Shown here: positions 8,064 to 18,100 of the stretch, one piece after another
How positions within the stretch are numbered: position 1 is the stretch's first letter
Layout of the letters: every line of letters begins with the position of its first letter
Origin: Polyangiaceae bacterium
Lineage (GTDB): Bacteria > Myxococcota_A > Polyangia > Polyangiales > Polyangiaceae
Length of the DNA: 64,000 nucleotides
Assembly: GCA_013361525.1 (NCBI GenBank)
Contig: JABFXY010000024.1
Location: 1 to 64,000 of the forward strand
Direction of reading: 5' to 3'
Notes under the pieces: generated by a model
The model's input: the letters and a program-made list of their open reading frames with translations, nothing else
The model's database searches: none
Told to the model about the DNA's origin: nothing
Position numbers and translations under genes: made by a program

Positions 8064-10463
8064 TCAGCCGAGGACGTGGACCCCCGATTGGTTGGTCCGG
8101 AGCCCGCTGATGCGGTTATGGATACCGTGCATACGCTGGTTGATACCGGCGATCTTCTGGTTCATGCCGTTCGCGCGCGACTCGAGGGCGCTCGCGCGGT
8201 TCTTGAGCGCCGTGATCTTGGTGTCGAGCGCGCGGCCCTGGACGTCCATCGGGCACCAACCGTTCTTGTACCCGGCGAACTCCAGCTTGCCACCCGCGAG
8301 CTCGACGACGATGCCGGCCGTGACGTCCAGCTTGCCGCCGAGGATGACCGACGCCTGCGGACCGTTGACCTTGAAATCGATCCAGCTGACGTCGACCTCG
8401 AACACCGGGGAGTGGGTCCTGAACTTGCTGGTGCACTCGAACTCCGCGACCGGCGCCTCGATCTTCACGTTGCCGTCGGCGTTCCAGTTGACGGTGCCCT
8501 TCGTGTGCTCGGTCTTGGCGCCCGTCTCGATCGTCTGCGTACCGGTAACCGTCAATTGGTGCGGCCCGTTGACGGTATGCGTGTAGCTCGTGTTGAACGT
8601 GTGCGTCGTCGCGCCGGTGTTGGTGACCGTCCACGTGCTGTCGAAGATCTCGGTCAGGCTCCCCATGATGCCGCGGAAGGCTTCCGACCCGACGACATTC
8701 AGGTGTTGGAGATAGAGCTCCGTGACTGTCCCCGAGTTCACCTGCTCCGTCTTGTTGGCGGAGTAGACCTCGACGACGTTGCCGGTGACCGTCTCTTGCT
8801 TGTCGGTGCCGACGTTGATGTGCCAGTGGTCGCCGATCGTGAAGTCCGTGGAGACGCCCGAGTTCCACAAGCTGCGGCCGTCGGTCTTCGCGATGAGCTC
8901 GTGATCCTCGTTCGCCGCGCCCATGCGCAGATAGGTATTGGCGTGCGGTGTCGAGAGCGTGACGCGCTGCTGGCCGGCTTGATCTTCGAGCTCGAAGCGG
9001 TTGCGACCACCCGTCTGGATGACGTTCTTCGTGTGATTGCCGCTCGTGACGGGGCTCGGTGTCGTCGCGTTCGGAATGGCGCCGGCGATGACGGGACGAT
9101 CCGGATCGCCGCCGAGGAACAAGAAGACGACCTCGGTGCCTTTTCGCTGCGGGAAATGCCAGCCTTCGATCGCGCCCGCGTGTGGCTGCATCATGCGGAC
9201 GTAGGTCGACGCTTTGCCGTCCTTGAGCGTCCCCTCGTCGAACTTGAACTTCACGAGGTAGCGGCCGTGATCGTCGATCTGCGCGTACTCGCTCGACGCG
9301 GGGCCGCAGACGAGACCGCTCTCGTAGCCTTCGATCCGCGGCCAGACAGTGCGGCTCGGGTGGCGATATTGCAGGTCGCCCGAGACGGCGGTCAGATCGA
9401 CGCGGTAGATGTCGGTCGTCTCGAGATCGATGAGCTTGCCCCATGCACGCGCGACGTCGGAGACGTGTCCGACGTGGTTGATGCGCGTGACGAGGTAGTC
9501 CTTGTTGAGCGCCGCGCGCGGATGATCTTCGAGCGCGAAGCGGTAACCGGGAGCAAGACCAATCGCGGCGCCGGTCGCGTGGTGAACCGCCGCTTCGGCG
9601 CGCAGCTCCTCTGCGCGGAGGCGGGCGAGGCGGGCTCCCGCAGACGGCGAGAAAAAGCGGCTTCCGCTGCTGGAATCGCGAATCTCACCGAGGCCGTTCG
9701 GCGACACCGAGGAGGACCCGGTCACGTCGAGTGAAGGCTTCGTGTAGTCGTAATCCGTCAAGCGGACCTGCGCGGGCAGGCTCGCGGCGCGCGCGGTGAA
9801 GTTGTCGAAATGGCGGCCGGCGCTGCCGTCCGAGCCGGACAGCGGGTGATAACGCACCGGGCCCTGCGCGACGTTCTCGTGCTTCGCGAGCGAGTCGACG
9901 ATGACGAGCTTCTCTCCGTCGTCGCTCTGTTCGAAGAAGTAATAGATACCTTCACGCTCCATCCAGCGGTGGAGGAAGTCGAGCGAGCTCTCGCGGTACT
10001 GGCAAACGTGCTCTTCGGTCTCGTACGCGCCCGCGAGGCGGAGCTCGTAATCGGTGATGCCCTCGTCCTCGAGCACGGCTTCGATCACGTCGGGGATCGA
10101 CTTCTTCGTGAAGATGCGGCTGTGTTTGGTGAGTGACAGCTGCCACAGACGCGGCACCAAGCGCGCTAGATAGAGCGCGCTGCCGGGCAGCGCACGCACC
10201 ATCTCGAACGACGCGAACACGCCGCCGTACGTGACCTGCATCGGCGCGCCGCTCGCGAGGAGCGCAACGTCGACCGAACCCGGCTCGATAACGAGCGTCG
10301 CCTTCGACCCGACCGCGTCTTCCGGCTCGATCTCGTGATCGCCGGTGACGGTGACGTAGACGTCGAAGACGTACGGACGCGAGAGCCCTTCGGCTCCGCG
10401 GAATCCAGCTACCTTCGCGGTAGCGGGCAGGGCACCAGATCGAATCGAGTATTCGAGAGCCAT
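8064..10463 (-). CDS. vgrG: Type VI secretion tip protein VgrG
   Basis: The 799-residue protein is a VgrG spike: gp27-like N-terminal half (about 1-370), gp5-like OB domain (about 400-475, with GWHFPQRKGTEVVFLF and GGDPDRPVIAGA), then a long beta-prism stalk of T/V-rich repeats. The last 60 residues form a heptad-like coiled coil (KITALKNRASALESRANGMN) not typical of the minimal VgrG. A strong GGAGGA ribosome site precedes the ATG. It is the first gene of the five-gene tip operon. No sheath, baseplate or ClpV gene is in the window, so assembly must use a T6SS encoded elsewhere. Confidence 0.93.
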   Translation of the reverse strand: MALEYSIRSGALPATAKVAGFRGAEGLSRPYVFDVYVTVTGDHEIEPEDAVGSKATLVIEPGSVDVALLASGAPMQVTYGGVFASFEMVRALPGSALYLARLVPRLWQLSLTKHSRIFTKKSIPDVIEAVLEDEGITDYELRLAGAYETEEHVCQYRESSLDFLHRWMEREGIYYFFEQSDDGEKLVIVDSLAKHENVAQGPVRYHPLSGSDGSAGRHFDNFTARAASLPAQVRLTDYDYTKPSLDVTGSSSVSPNGLGEIRDSSSGSRFFSPSAGARLARLRAEELRAEAAVHHATGAAIGLAPGYRFALEDHPRAALNKDYLVTRINHVGHVSDVARAWGKLIDLETTDIYRVDLTAVSGDLQYRHPSRTVWPRIEGYESGLVCGPASSEYAQIDDHGRYLVKFKFDEGTLKDGKASTYVRMMQPHAGAIEGWHFPQRKGTEVVFLFLGGDPDRPVIAGAIPNATTPSPVTSGNHTKNVIQTGGRNRFELEDQAGQQRVTLSTPHANTYLRMGAANEDHELIAKTDGRSLWNSGVSTDFTIGDHWHINVGTDKQETVTGNVVEVYSANKTEQVNSGTVTELYLQHLNVVGSEAFRGIMGSLTEIFDSTWTVTNTGATTHTFNTSYTHTVNGPHQLTVTGTQTIETGAKTEHTKGTVNWNADGNVKIEAPVAEFECTSKFRTHSPVFEVDVSWIDFKVNGPQASVILGGKLDVTAGIVVELAGGKLEFAGYKNGWCPMDVQGRALDTKITALKNRASALESRANGMNQKIAGINQRMHGIHNRISGLRTNQSGVHVLG

Positions 10464-10653
10464 GGGTCCTCCGGAGCCGAAACGGTAAGAGCTGAGATAG
10501 GCTCGAGCAAGCGGAACGAAGCGATCCGATAGCGGGGCGACCGCCGCATGGATCGACCTCGACCAGGCAAAAAGTCCGCAGCTTCGTCGCGCCGGGGACG
10601 ATTACGTAGGTTCGTGTCGTGCGTTTCGATCCGACCGGCGCGCGAAGGATCTT

Positions 10654-11592
10654 TTAGGTGGATGCAGGCTGCCGCCGGGGCAAAAGCAGGCTCGGCGATC
10701 GCAGGCGCGCGAGCACCCACTTCGCCTCGTCGTCGGTGAGATACACCGGATACGAAGCGATCATAATCGCGGAAAAAATCGGGATCACCATCGTGACGTC
10801 GATGCCGATGTGAAACCCGACGCCCCACAATAGAAGGTAGGGCCGATAACGCTTGAACCAGACGCCGAGCGGAAACGACAGCTCGAACAGGAGCGTCGAA
10901 TACGTGAAAAACCAGATGAGCGGCTTGATGTCGATGTAGCGCGGCCACTCCGCGAAGACGGGGGACGAAAGGACATCGCGGAGCGCCATTCCGTTGCGCC
11001 ACCGCTCGTTCGCCAGCTTCGCGAAGGCAGAGTTCAAATACACGTACGCGATTTGAATGCCGATGATGCGCTGGCCCCACATCGTCGCGAGCGGCGCCGG
11101 CCGGTTCGCGCGTGCGCGGAGCAATGCATCGATGCTGTATCGATGTCCGAGCGGGACGAGCACCGCCAGCGCGGCGACGATCATGAAGAGTCGATCGCCG
11201 CTGTTCAGGATGAAGGGGTTTCGGACCTGGAACGACGCGTGGAGATACGCGACGACGACCGTCGCGATGCGCGGGCGAAAGCCGACGAAAAGGCAAACCG
11301 CAGCAGCGGCGAAGATGATTGCCTGCCCGTAGAGCATCGCGTCGCTCTTCGGCGCCCACCCGAACGGCATCGCCCAGATGAAGCGATCGTTTTTGACGAT
11401 CTCCCAAGGGACGAGCCCGTCGTGCGCGAAGAAGCGGCGAAGGTTCCACCCGATGGCGATCGCCTGCCAAATGGCGAGCGCGCCCAACATCAAGCGAAAG
11501 ATGCCCGCCGAGGTCCCGTCGGTCGGCTTCGCGAAGAACGAGAGATAGAGGCGCTCGGCGCGCTCTCGGAACGGGGGTTTCGCGTCACTCAA
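10654..11592 (-). CDS. HTTM-domain integral membrane protein
   Basis: This 312-residue protein has about six to eight hydrophobic helices and resembles HTTM proteins (horizontally transferred transmembrane domain, related to vitamin-K-dependent gamma-carboxylase). Family-like features are the N-terminal RLMLGALAIWQA, the PFILNSGD segment and a conserved His in FHIGIDVTM. Its start codon is TTG, overlapping the stop of the upstream gene as TTGA, so translation is probably coupled. Function of bacterial HTTM proteins is mostly unknown; it likely works with the coupled single-pass protein. Confidence 0.72.
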   Translation of the reverse strand: MSDAKPPFRERAERLYLSFFAKPTDGTSAGIFRLMLGALAIWQAIAIGWNLRRFFAHDGLVPWEIVKNDRFIWAMPFGWAPKSDAMLYGQAIIFAAAAVCLFVGFRPRIATVVVAYLHASFQVRNPFILNSGDRLFMIVAALAVLVPLGHRYSIDALLRARANRPAPLATMWGQRIIGIQIAYVYLNSAFAKLANERWRNGMALRDVLSSPVFAEWPRYIDIKPLIWFFTYSTLLFELSFPLGVWFKRYRPYLLLWGVGFHIGIDVTMVIPIFSAIMIASYPVYLTDDEAKWVLARLRSPSLLLPRRQPAST

Positions 11593-12308
11593 AGGTTGTC
11601 GTCTCCGTCGCTCGACGACTTGGGCACCGCGGGCTCACGGCGGACGGGAGGAAGCGTGACCCCGGGGCCGCCTTGGCCACACGTGCGCGTCGTAAGGGTC
11701 ACGGTGGACGGCTTTCGCTTCACCTTGCCCGCGTCGTCTTTGAGCTCGTGGATCTGGTTGATGATCCGGACGCTCTTGAGCTCGAGCCCCTTCGCCTTCG
11801 CGTCTCGGCAGAAGTAATCGAGGTACGGTCCGCCCCAACGGGTGCGATCCTGGAGGTCGGTCAGCTTGCCCTGGATCTTGCGCATGCGGACGTCACGGAT
11901 GCGCTCGATGAAGGTCCGGTCGGCGGCGCGCGTCGTTGCGAGCTGGATGGTCGTCCCGTCCGGTTTGACGCCCTCGACGACGACGTGGGTCGCACCCGGC
12001 GGTTTGCCGAACATCCCCCACGAGTTCGTCATGCGGAGCCCCTCGTCGTAGAAGCCCATCACGTATTGGAACGGCCGCTTGATCTCCTTCGTGCCGCCGC
12101 CGACGAGCATCGCCACCAGGTGGTACAAGGTGAACGCGGTGATCGCGGCGCGCGCCATGCGGCCCTTGAAGTCGAGCTCGCGGTAGAGCTTCGGCTCCGC
12201 TGTCGCCTCCTTTGGAGGCACAGCCTCGATCGGGACGGGGGCGGCCTCGATCGGCGCGTCCACGTCCGCGGCATCCGGTGTTCCGAGCGATCCCACGTCC
12301 TGAGTCAC
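11589..12308 (-). CDS. Single-pass membrane protein coupled to the HTTM gene
   Basis: This 239-residue protein begins at GTG (12308), has an acidic Ala/Pro-rich N-terminus (about 1-45), one hydrophobic helix (about 53-72, RAAITAFTLYHLVAMLVGG) and a C-terminal soluble domain with two cysteines. The family is not named here, but the layout (membrane helix plus about 150-residue extracytoplasmic domain beside HTTM) recurs with HTTM genes. It is divergent from the kinase gene at 12375, and its last bases overlap the HTTM start. Confidence 0.65.
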   Translation of the reverse strand: MTQDVGSLGTPDAADVDAPIEAAPVPIEAVPPKEATAEPKLYRELDFKGRMARAAITAFTLYHLVAMLVGGGTKEIKRPFQYVMGFYDEGLRMTNSWGMFGKPPGATHVVVEGVKPDGTTIQLATTRAADRTFIERIRDVRMRKIQGKLTDLQDRTRWGGPYLDYFCRDAKAKGLELKSVRIINQIHELKDDAGKVKRKPSTVTLTTRTCGQGGPGVTLPPVRREPAVPKSSSDGDDNL

Positions 12309-12374
12309 GAAGACAAAGTCGTACCACCTCTTGGAGCCGGAAGCTGATATGTAGCGTGAGCCTTACGTACCGTC

Positions 12375-13277
12375 ATGAACTCGGTGCTCTACCCGGGGGA
12401 TCGCGTCGCCCATCGCTTCCTCCTCCAGAGTGAGATTGGGCGCGGGGGACACGGCGTCGTGTTTCGGGCGCTCGACACCGAGATGAACATCCCGGTGGCG
12501 GTGAAAGTCCTGAACGGCGAGATCGCCGACCAGGACCAGTACGTCTTACGCCTCTGGCGGGAGGCCCAGTCGCTCGCGGCGCTCTGGGGGAGCAGCGTCG
12601 TTCAGGTGCACGAGTTCGACACCGACGAGCGCGGGTTCGTCTACCTGGTGATGGAGCTGCTCGAGGGTGAGCCGCTCGACGTCCACCTCTTCGAGCTCGA
12701 GAGCTTCGGCGACCGGATGAGCCCGGCGCGCGTGATCCAGGTGCTCGAGCCGGTCGCGCACGCGCTCGGGATGGCGCACTCGAAGGGCATCATCCACCGC
12801 GACGTGAAGCCGCCGAACATCTTCCTCCTCGACGAGCAGGTCGGCGGCGGGACGCGTCTCATGGATTTCGGCCTCGCGAAGACGCCCGACTTCGAGGAGA
12901 TCACCGACGTCGGGATGATCGCCGGCTCCCCGAGCTACATCGCCCCGGAGATCTGGAACTCGCAGCCGTTCGATCACCGGGCAGACATCTATTCGTTCGG
13001 CTCGGTGGTGTTCCGCACGCTCGCGGGCCAGCCCCCGTTCGTGGCTCAGTCCACCCTGGAGCTCTACGAGCTCGCGACGAAGGCGCCTCGTCCGAAGCTC
13101 ACCGAATTCCGGCGAGAGCTGGCGCCGTCGGTCGACGTGTGGGTCGAGCGCGCATTGTCGATCGACCTTCGCTACCGCTATGGCTCGATGGAAGCTCTTT
13201 GGAACGAGTTTCTCGACGCATTGACCCAGAGCGACACGCCGAGCCTGCGCGCTTACCGGACCAGCCAGCGCCGGTAG
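12375..13277 (+). CDS. Soluble Ser/Thr protein kinase
   Basis: The 300-residue protein is essentially a bare Hanks-type kinase domain. All key residues are visible: Gly loop IGRGGHGVVF (about 17-26), VAVK lysine, catalytic loop HRDVKPPN, DFG and the APE motif (IAPEIWN). It has no membrane helix or sensor domain, so it presumably acts in the cytoplasm on signals from partners. It is divergent from the HTTM pair with a 66-bp gap and is followed 34 bp later by a membrane-protein gene in the same direction. Confidence 0.92.
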   Translation: MNSVLYPGDRVAHRFLLQSEIGRGGHGVVFRALDTEMNIPVAVKVLNGEIADQDQYVLRLWREAQSLAALWGSSVVQVHEFDTDERGFVYLVMELLEGEPLDVHLFELESFGDRMSPARVIQVLEPVAHALGMAHSKGIIHRDVKPPNIFLLDEQVGGGTRLMDFGLAKTPDFEEITDVGMIAGSPSYIAPEIWNSQPFDHRADIYSFGSVVFRTLAGQPPFVAQSTLELYELATKAPRPKLTEFRRELAPSVDVWVERALSIDLRYRYGSMEALWNEFLDALTQSDTPSLRAYRTSQRR

Positions 13278-13311
13278 CCATGACGAGGGGGCCACACTTG
13301 TCTCGCAGTGC

Positions 13312-15126
13312 GTGGACCCTACGGGGCCGCGCGTGAGCCAGAGCCCGCGCGGAAAGATCGCAAGCCTCGTCCTATTCGTCGCGCGGCATCCGAAGCGGAC
13401 GCTCATCGCGACGGCCATCGCGTTCGCGCTGTCGCTGACCTTCCTCGGCGCGGGCTATTTGCTCGACGATCGGCTGCACACCTACATCTTGGACGGCAAT
13501 TCGCTCGCCGGCGGGCCGCGCGGCGCGTGGGACCTCTATCGATTTGCGGACGGTGGCGACGGCGTCCGGCAAGCGACGCGTGAGGGCATCTTTCCCTGGT
13601 GGTCGAGCCCGGAGCTGAAGTTTGCCTTCTTCCGCCCGATTCCATCGCTGTGGCGCGCAGCCGACCATTACCTCTGGGGCGAGAGCGCCGTCATACCCCA
13701 CCTCGAGGCGGCCCTCGTCTTCGCGCTCGTCGTCATCGTTGCGGCACGCGCATATGGGAAGGTTGTCGGGGGCGCCGCCGCCGGCATTGCGACGCTCATG
13801 TTCGCAATCGACGACGCGCACGGAACCGTGATCGCGTGGATCGCGAATCGTTATGCCCTGCTCGCGGCGCTCTTTGGGTTTGCGTCCCTCTTGCTGTTTT
13901 TTCCGCGATGGAGCGGCAATGCGGGCGAGACGTCGCACCGCCGCACGAACCCGTTCGATTCCGTGATCTCGGCGGCGCTCTTCGGCATTGCGCTCTTCTG
14001 TGGGGAGCCTGCCATCGGAATCTTCGGTTATGTGGTCGCCGCTGCGTGGTTCGACCCGCGCGGGCGCCGTGCGGGATTGATCTCGATGGCTCCCCATACC
14101 GTCGTCTTCGCGGTATGGGCGATCACCTACCGAACATTGGGATATGGCGCGGCGGGCAGCGACTTCTACGTCGATCCGGTGCAATCCCCCGTCGCATTCG
14201 CCAAGGCGCTCGTCGAGCGCCTCCCACGCCTCACGCTCGCGCAGCTCGCGGTGCCTCCGTCGGAGATGTGGGGACTCTTCCCCGAGGCGGGGCGACCCAT
14301 TTATGCGGTCGTCACCATTGCAGTGTCGGCGGCCATTCTGATTGCGGTGCTGCGTGTGACCCGCTCGCATCCAGCGAGCAAAATCCTCGCGTGGGGCGCG
14401 CTCCTCGCCGCCATTCCGGCGTGCGCGACGAACTCGGCGGATCGCCTGCTGCTGATTCCCGGCTTCGGTGCGTTCGGCCTGATTGCGCTCTTCCTCGAGC
14501 GCGTCTGGGAGACGGCCTCGGCGCCCCGCGGCAAGCGCGTGCTCGCGGGTTTCTTCGTCGCCGTCCATTTCGTCCTGGCGCCGGTGCTTTTGCCGGTCAG
14601 CACCTGGAACTTCATGAAGACCTTCGGCGGCTTCGTCGAACGGGGCGTTGCCTCGATGCCGACCGACGCGAAGCTCGCAGAACAGCACCTCGTCGTGGTG
14701 ACGGCGCCCGACGTCCTTCTCACAAACTACGTGATGCTCGAGACGTTGATGGCGGACGGTCCGAAACCGCTCGGCGGGTGCATCCTGACCTCACAGGATC
14801 GCGGGACCGCGACGATCGAGCGAACAGGAGATCGCACCTACGTCCTCACGAACCCTGCCGGGCAGAACGGCGGCCCGTTCGGCGGGCTCTACGGCAACGG
14901 TCGGCTGCGGGTCGGGGACACGTTCGACACCAATGTGATGACCGTGCGCGTGCTCGAAATGGGGGTCGAAGACCTACCTACGGCGATTCAGTTCGATTTC
15001 CACGCGCCGCTCGACGAACACCGGTGGATCGTCTGGAAAGGGCGCGGATTCGCGGAAATCCCGACCCTCGCAATGGGCGAACGCCTCGAAATTCCCTCCA
15101 CGCCTTTCTTCGAGGCGCTGCAATAA
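13312..15126 (+). CDS. Polytopic membrane protein, possibly GT-C-like
   Basis: This 604-residue protein has a short basic N-terminus, a first helix (about 29-50), a large extracytoplasmic segment, then about eight to ten hydrophobic helices and a C-terminal soluble domain of about 160 residues. The topology and the WIANRYALLAALFGFASLLLF region resemble GT-C glycosyltransferase-type proteins, but the family was not recognised with certainty. GTG at 13312 is used; GTG at 13333 is an equal alternative. It lies between two kinase genes on the same strand, with a 23-bp gap to the second. Confidence 0.6.
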   Translation: MDPTGPRVSQSPRGKIASLVLFVARHPKRTLIATAIAFALSLTFLGAGYLLDDRLHTYILDGNSLAGGPRGAWDLYRFADGGDGVRQATREGIFPWWSSPELKFAFFRPIPSLWRAADHYLWGESAVIPHLEAALVFALVVIVAARAYGKVVGGAAAGIATLMFAIDDAHGTVIAWIANRYALLAALFGFASLLLFFPRWSGNAGETSHRRTNPFDSVISAALFGIALFCGEPAIGIFGYVVAAAWFDPRGRRAGLISMAPHTVVFAVWAITYRTLGYGAAGSDFYVDPVQSPVAFAKALVERLPRLTLAQLAVPPSEMWGLFPEAGRPIYAVVTIAVSAAILIAVLRVTRSHPASKILAWGALLAAIPACATNSADRLLLIPGFGAFGLIALFLERVWETASAPRGKRVLAGFFVAVHFVLAPVLLPVSTWNFMKTFGGFVERGVASMPTDAKLAEQHLVVVTAPDVLLTNYVMLETLMADGPKPLGGCILTSQDRGTATIERTGDRTYVLTNPAGQNGGPFGGLYGNGRLRVGDTFDTNVMTVRVLEMGVEDLPTAIQFDFHAPLDEHRWIVWKGRGFAEIPTLAMGERLEIPSTPFFEALQ

Positions 15127-15149
15127 CTGCGTTATCGTGGGGCGGTACG

Positions 15150-18100
15150 ATGTCGACCGCTCCACGCTCGGCCCCGGCCGCGAATCCTCCGCGACGAATC
15201 GGTCCATATCGGATCGATAGCGAGATCAGCGCTGGCGGAATGGGGGTCGTGTATCGAGCCCAGCACGAAACGACCGGCGTCCGGGTCGCATTGAAGACGG
15301 TGCAGGTCGAGGGCGAGTCGCTCGTCGCCGGCGTGCGCCGTGAGATTCGCGCGCTCGGCGCGCTCGATCATCCCGGTGTCGTGCGCATCGTCGACGACGG
15401 CACCGACCGCGGCGTGCCGTGGTACGCGATGGAGATCCTCGAGGGGCCGACGCTCCGGCAGCTTCACCGCGACCGTGTGGCGACCCCGATAACGAGGAGC
15501 GGCCCGCGCAGCGAGTTTCAGGAGGCGGCAACCCGACCCATTTCGCCGGAGCTCGTCATCGGCGAGCGCCGCGACACCGTCGAGCCGACGGGACCGACGC
15601 GCTTTTTGCCGATCGACGGCGGCGACCGGCTGCAAACCGCTCTCTCGATCGTGCGGACGTTGTGCCGAACGCTCGCATTCGTGCACGGCAAAGGCATCGT
15701 TCACCGCGATTTGAAGCCCGACAACGTGATCATGGTCGAGGGTCGCGGCCCGGTGATCCTCGATTTCGGGATCGCGGTTCGCTCGATGGGCGCAAGCTCG
15801 CGCGAGACGCTCGACTCGGCGGGTCGGCCCATCGGGAGCCCCGCGTATATGGCGCCGGAGCAGATCCGCGGCGACATCGTCGACAGCCGGGCCGATCTCT
15901 ATGCGGTCGGCTGCATGCTCTTCGAGATCGTGACGGGTCGCGTGCCGTTCGAGAACGAGCAGCTCTCGTCGATTCTGTCGCGCAAGGTCCACGGCGAGGC
16001 GCCTTCACCGCGCGCCTTCGTCCCGACGATCTCCGACGACCTGGAGCAGCTGGTGGTGCGCCTCCTCGCGCGCCGGCCCGAAGATCGACTGGGACACGCC
16101 GACGACGTGGCGACGGCCCTCGCCGCGCTCGGCGCCGCGGACATCGGGCCGCCGGGACCCATCGCAGAGCCATATCTACATCGCCCGCAGCTCTCGGGGC
16201 GCGAGACGGCGCTCGGTGCCGTGCTCGAGGCCCTGATCGCATGCTCGTCCGGCAAACCGAGCTCACGGCGGGAGAGCGGCATCGACCTGAAGCCGTCACC
16301 GAAAGCGAAGTCGATCATCGGGACGGTCGGCACCCTGGACGTCACGTCGCGCGCCGAGCCCGTGGCCGCCTCTTCGGCGCAAGGCAGCTTCGTGTTCGTG
16401 GGCGGCGAGAGCGGCGTCGGCAAAACGCGGCTGTCGATCGAGGTGGCGACGTCCGCGGTGCGTCGTGGCTTCAACGTCGTGACCTGCCAATGCATCCGGC
16501 TCGACACCGAGGCCGACGTTCGCGAGGGCGCGGTGCGCGCCGCGCCGCTGCACGCATTCCAGAGCCTCCTCGTCGGAATCGCGGATCGTTGCCGTGCCCG
16601 GGGCGAGCTCACATTCGAAGAGATCCTCGGCGAGCGCGGACCAATCCTCGCTCCGTACGAGCCATCGTTCTCGAGCCTGCCCGGCTTCGACAGGTACCCG
16701 ACGCCGCCGGACTTACCGCCCGAAGCGGCGCGCAGCCGCGTGCTTCAAGCACTTGCCGATACGCTCTCGGCGTTCGCCGCGGACACACCGCTGCTCTTGG
16801 TCATCGACGACCTGCAATGGGCGGACGAGCTTTCGCTCGCGTTCTATCGCTCGCTCGACCAGCGATGGTTTTCGTCGAATGCGGTCGTCGTCGTCTCGAC
16901 CTATCGAATCGAAGAGATGTCGCGCGAGCTCGACGTGTTGCTCAAGACGAGCGGCGCGCTCAACGTCGTGCTCGATCGATTGGGGGAGGAGGCGGTCGTG
17001 CGCGTCGTGAGCGACATGCTCGCGGTCGAGGTGCCGGATCCGCGGCTGGTCTCGTTCCTCCTCGCACGCAGTGAAGGCAACCCGTTCTTCATCGCGGAGT
17101 ACCTGCGCGCGGCGATCGGACGCGAGCTGCTGCGGCGCGACGATCGAGGCATCTGGCACTACGAGGCGGAGGGTGGTTCCGGCGCGTCGATCGACGCGCT
17201 CCCGCTGCCGCGCACGATCCAAGACGTCATCGCGATGCGCATCGCGGGCTTGTCGATCGAGGCGACGAACATCGCGCGCATCATGGCGGTGCTCGGCCGC
17301 GAGCTCGACGACCAGCTGCTCGACGTCGCGCTCGGCACGTCGCGGGTCCTCGAGAGCGACGGCCTGCGGGAGCTCCTTCGCCGGCAGGTGCTCGAAGACA
17401 GGGGCAACGGCCGCGTGCGGTTCGTCCACGACAAGCTGCGCGAGGTCACCTACGGCGGGATCGCGGAGGCGGATCGACCGGCGGCGCACCTCGCCGCCGC
17501 GCGCGCGCTCGAGTCGTGGGGCGAGCGAGCGGGCGAGATCGAGCGGCTCGCGCCGGAGCTCGCCCACCATTACGCAGAAGCGTCGGAGAACGAGCGTGCC
17601 TGCCAATACCTCGAGCGCGCGGGCGAGCAGGCGATGGCGGAGGGCAGCTACTCGGACGCGGCCCGCTACTTCGATCGTGCCGCGGGGCTCGCACCGAAGC
17701 TGCCTCGCAGCGCGCGCGATCGGGTGCGCCTCGCACGCTGGGTCCGCAACACCGCGAAGGCGTTCCACGCCCTCGGTGATCTTCAAAACGCGGAGATCAA
17801 AGGGCGCGAGGCTTTGCGCATCGCAACCGGAACGGACTCTCTCGTCGACCTCGAATACCGCGGAAAAGCGTCGAACCGCGCGCGTTTCGTCGCAGGCACG
17901 GTCGGCGCCGTCGGCACGCAGCTGTTCGGCCTCTTGGATCGTCTCGACCGTCTGGCGCCCGGTCAGGCAGGCGCGGATCTGAGCCGCGAGGCTGCGCTGG
18001 CCTGCGAGAAGCTGGCGGAGACGTACCTCTTCCTGAACGATCAGACGCGCGCGGCGCTCGCGACGGTGCTCGCGGGCAACCATGCGCAGGCCCTCGGCCC

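Noticed and set aside
7806..9734. Plus-strand open frame of 642 codons opposite VgrG
   Set aside because: Antisense shadow of the VgrG and DUF2169 genes; composition is typical of GC-rich complementary frames.
13599..15149. Upstream extension of the kinase-ATPase frame
   Set aside because: It overlaps the membrane-protein gene in another frame, is Arg-rich and has no domain; kinase homology starts just after ATG 15150.
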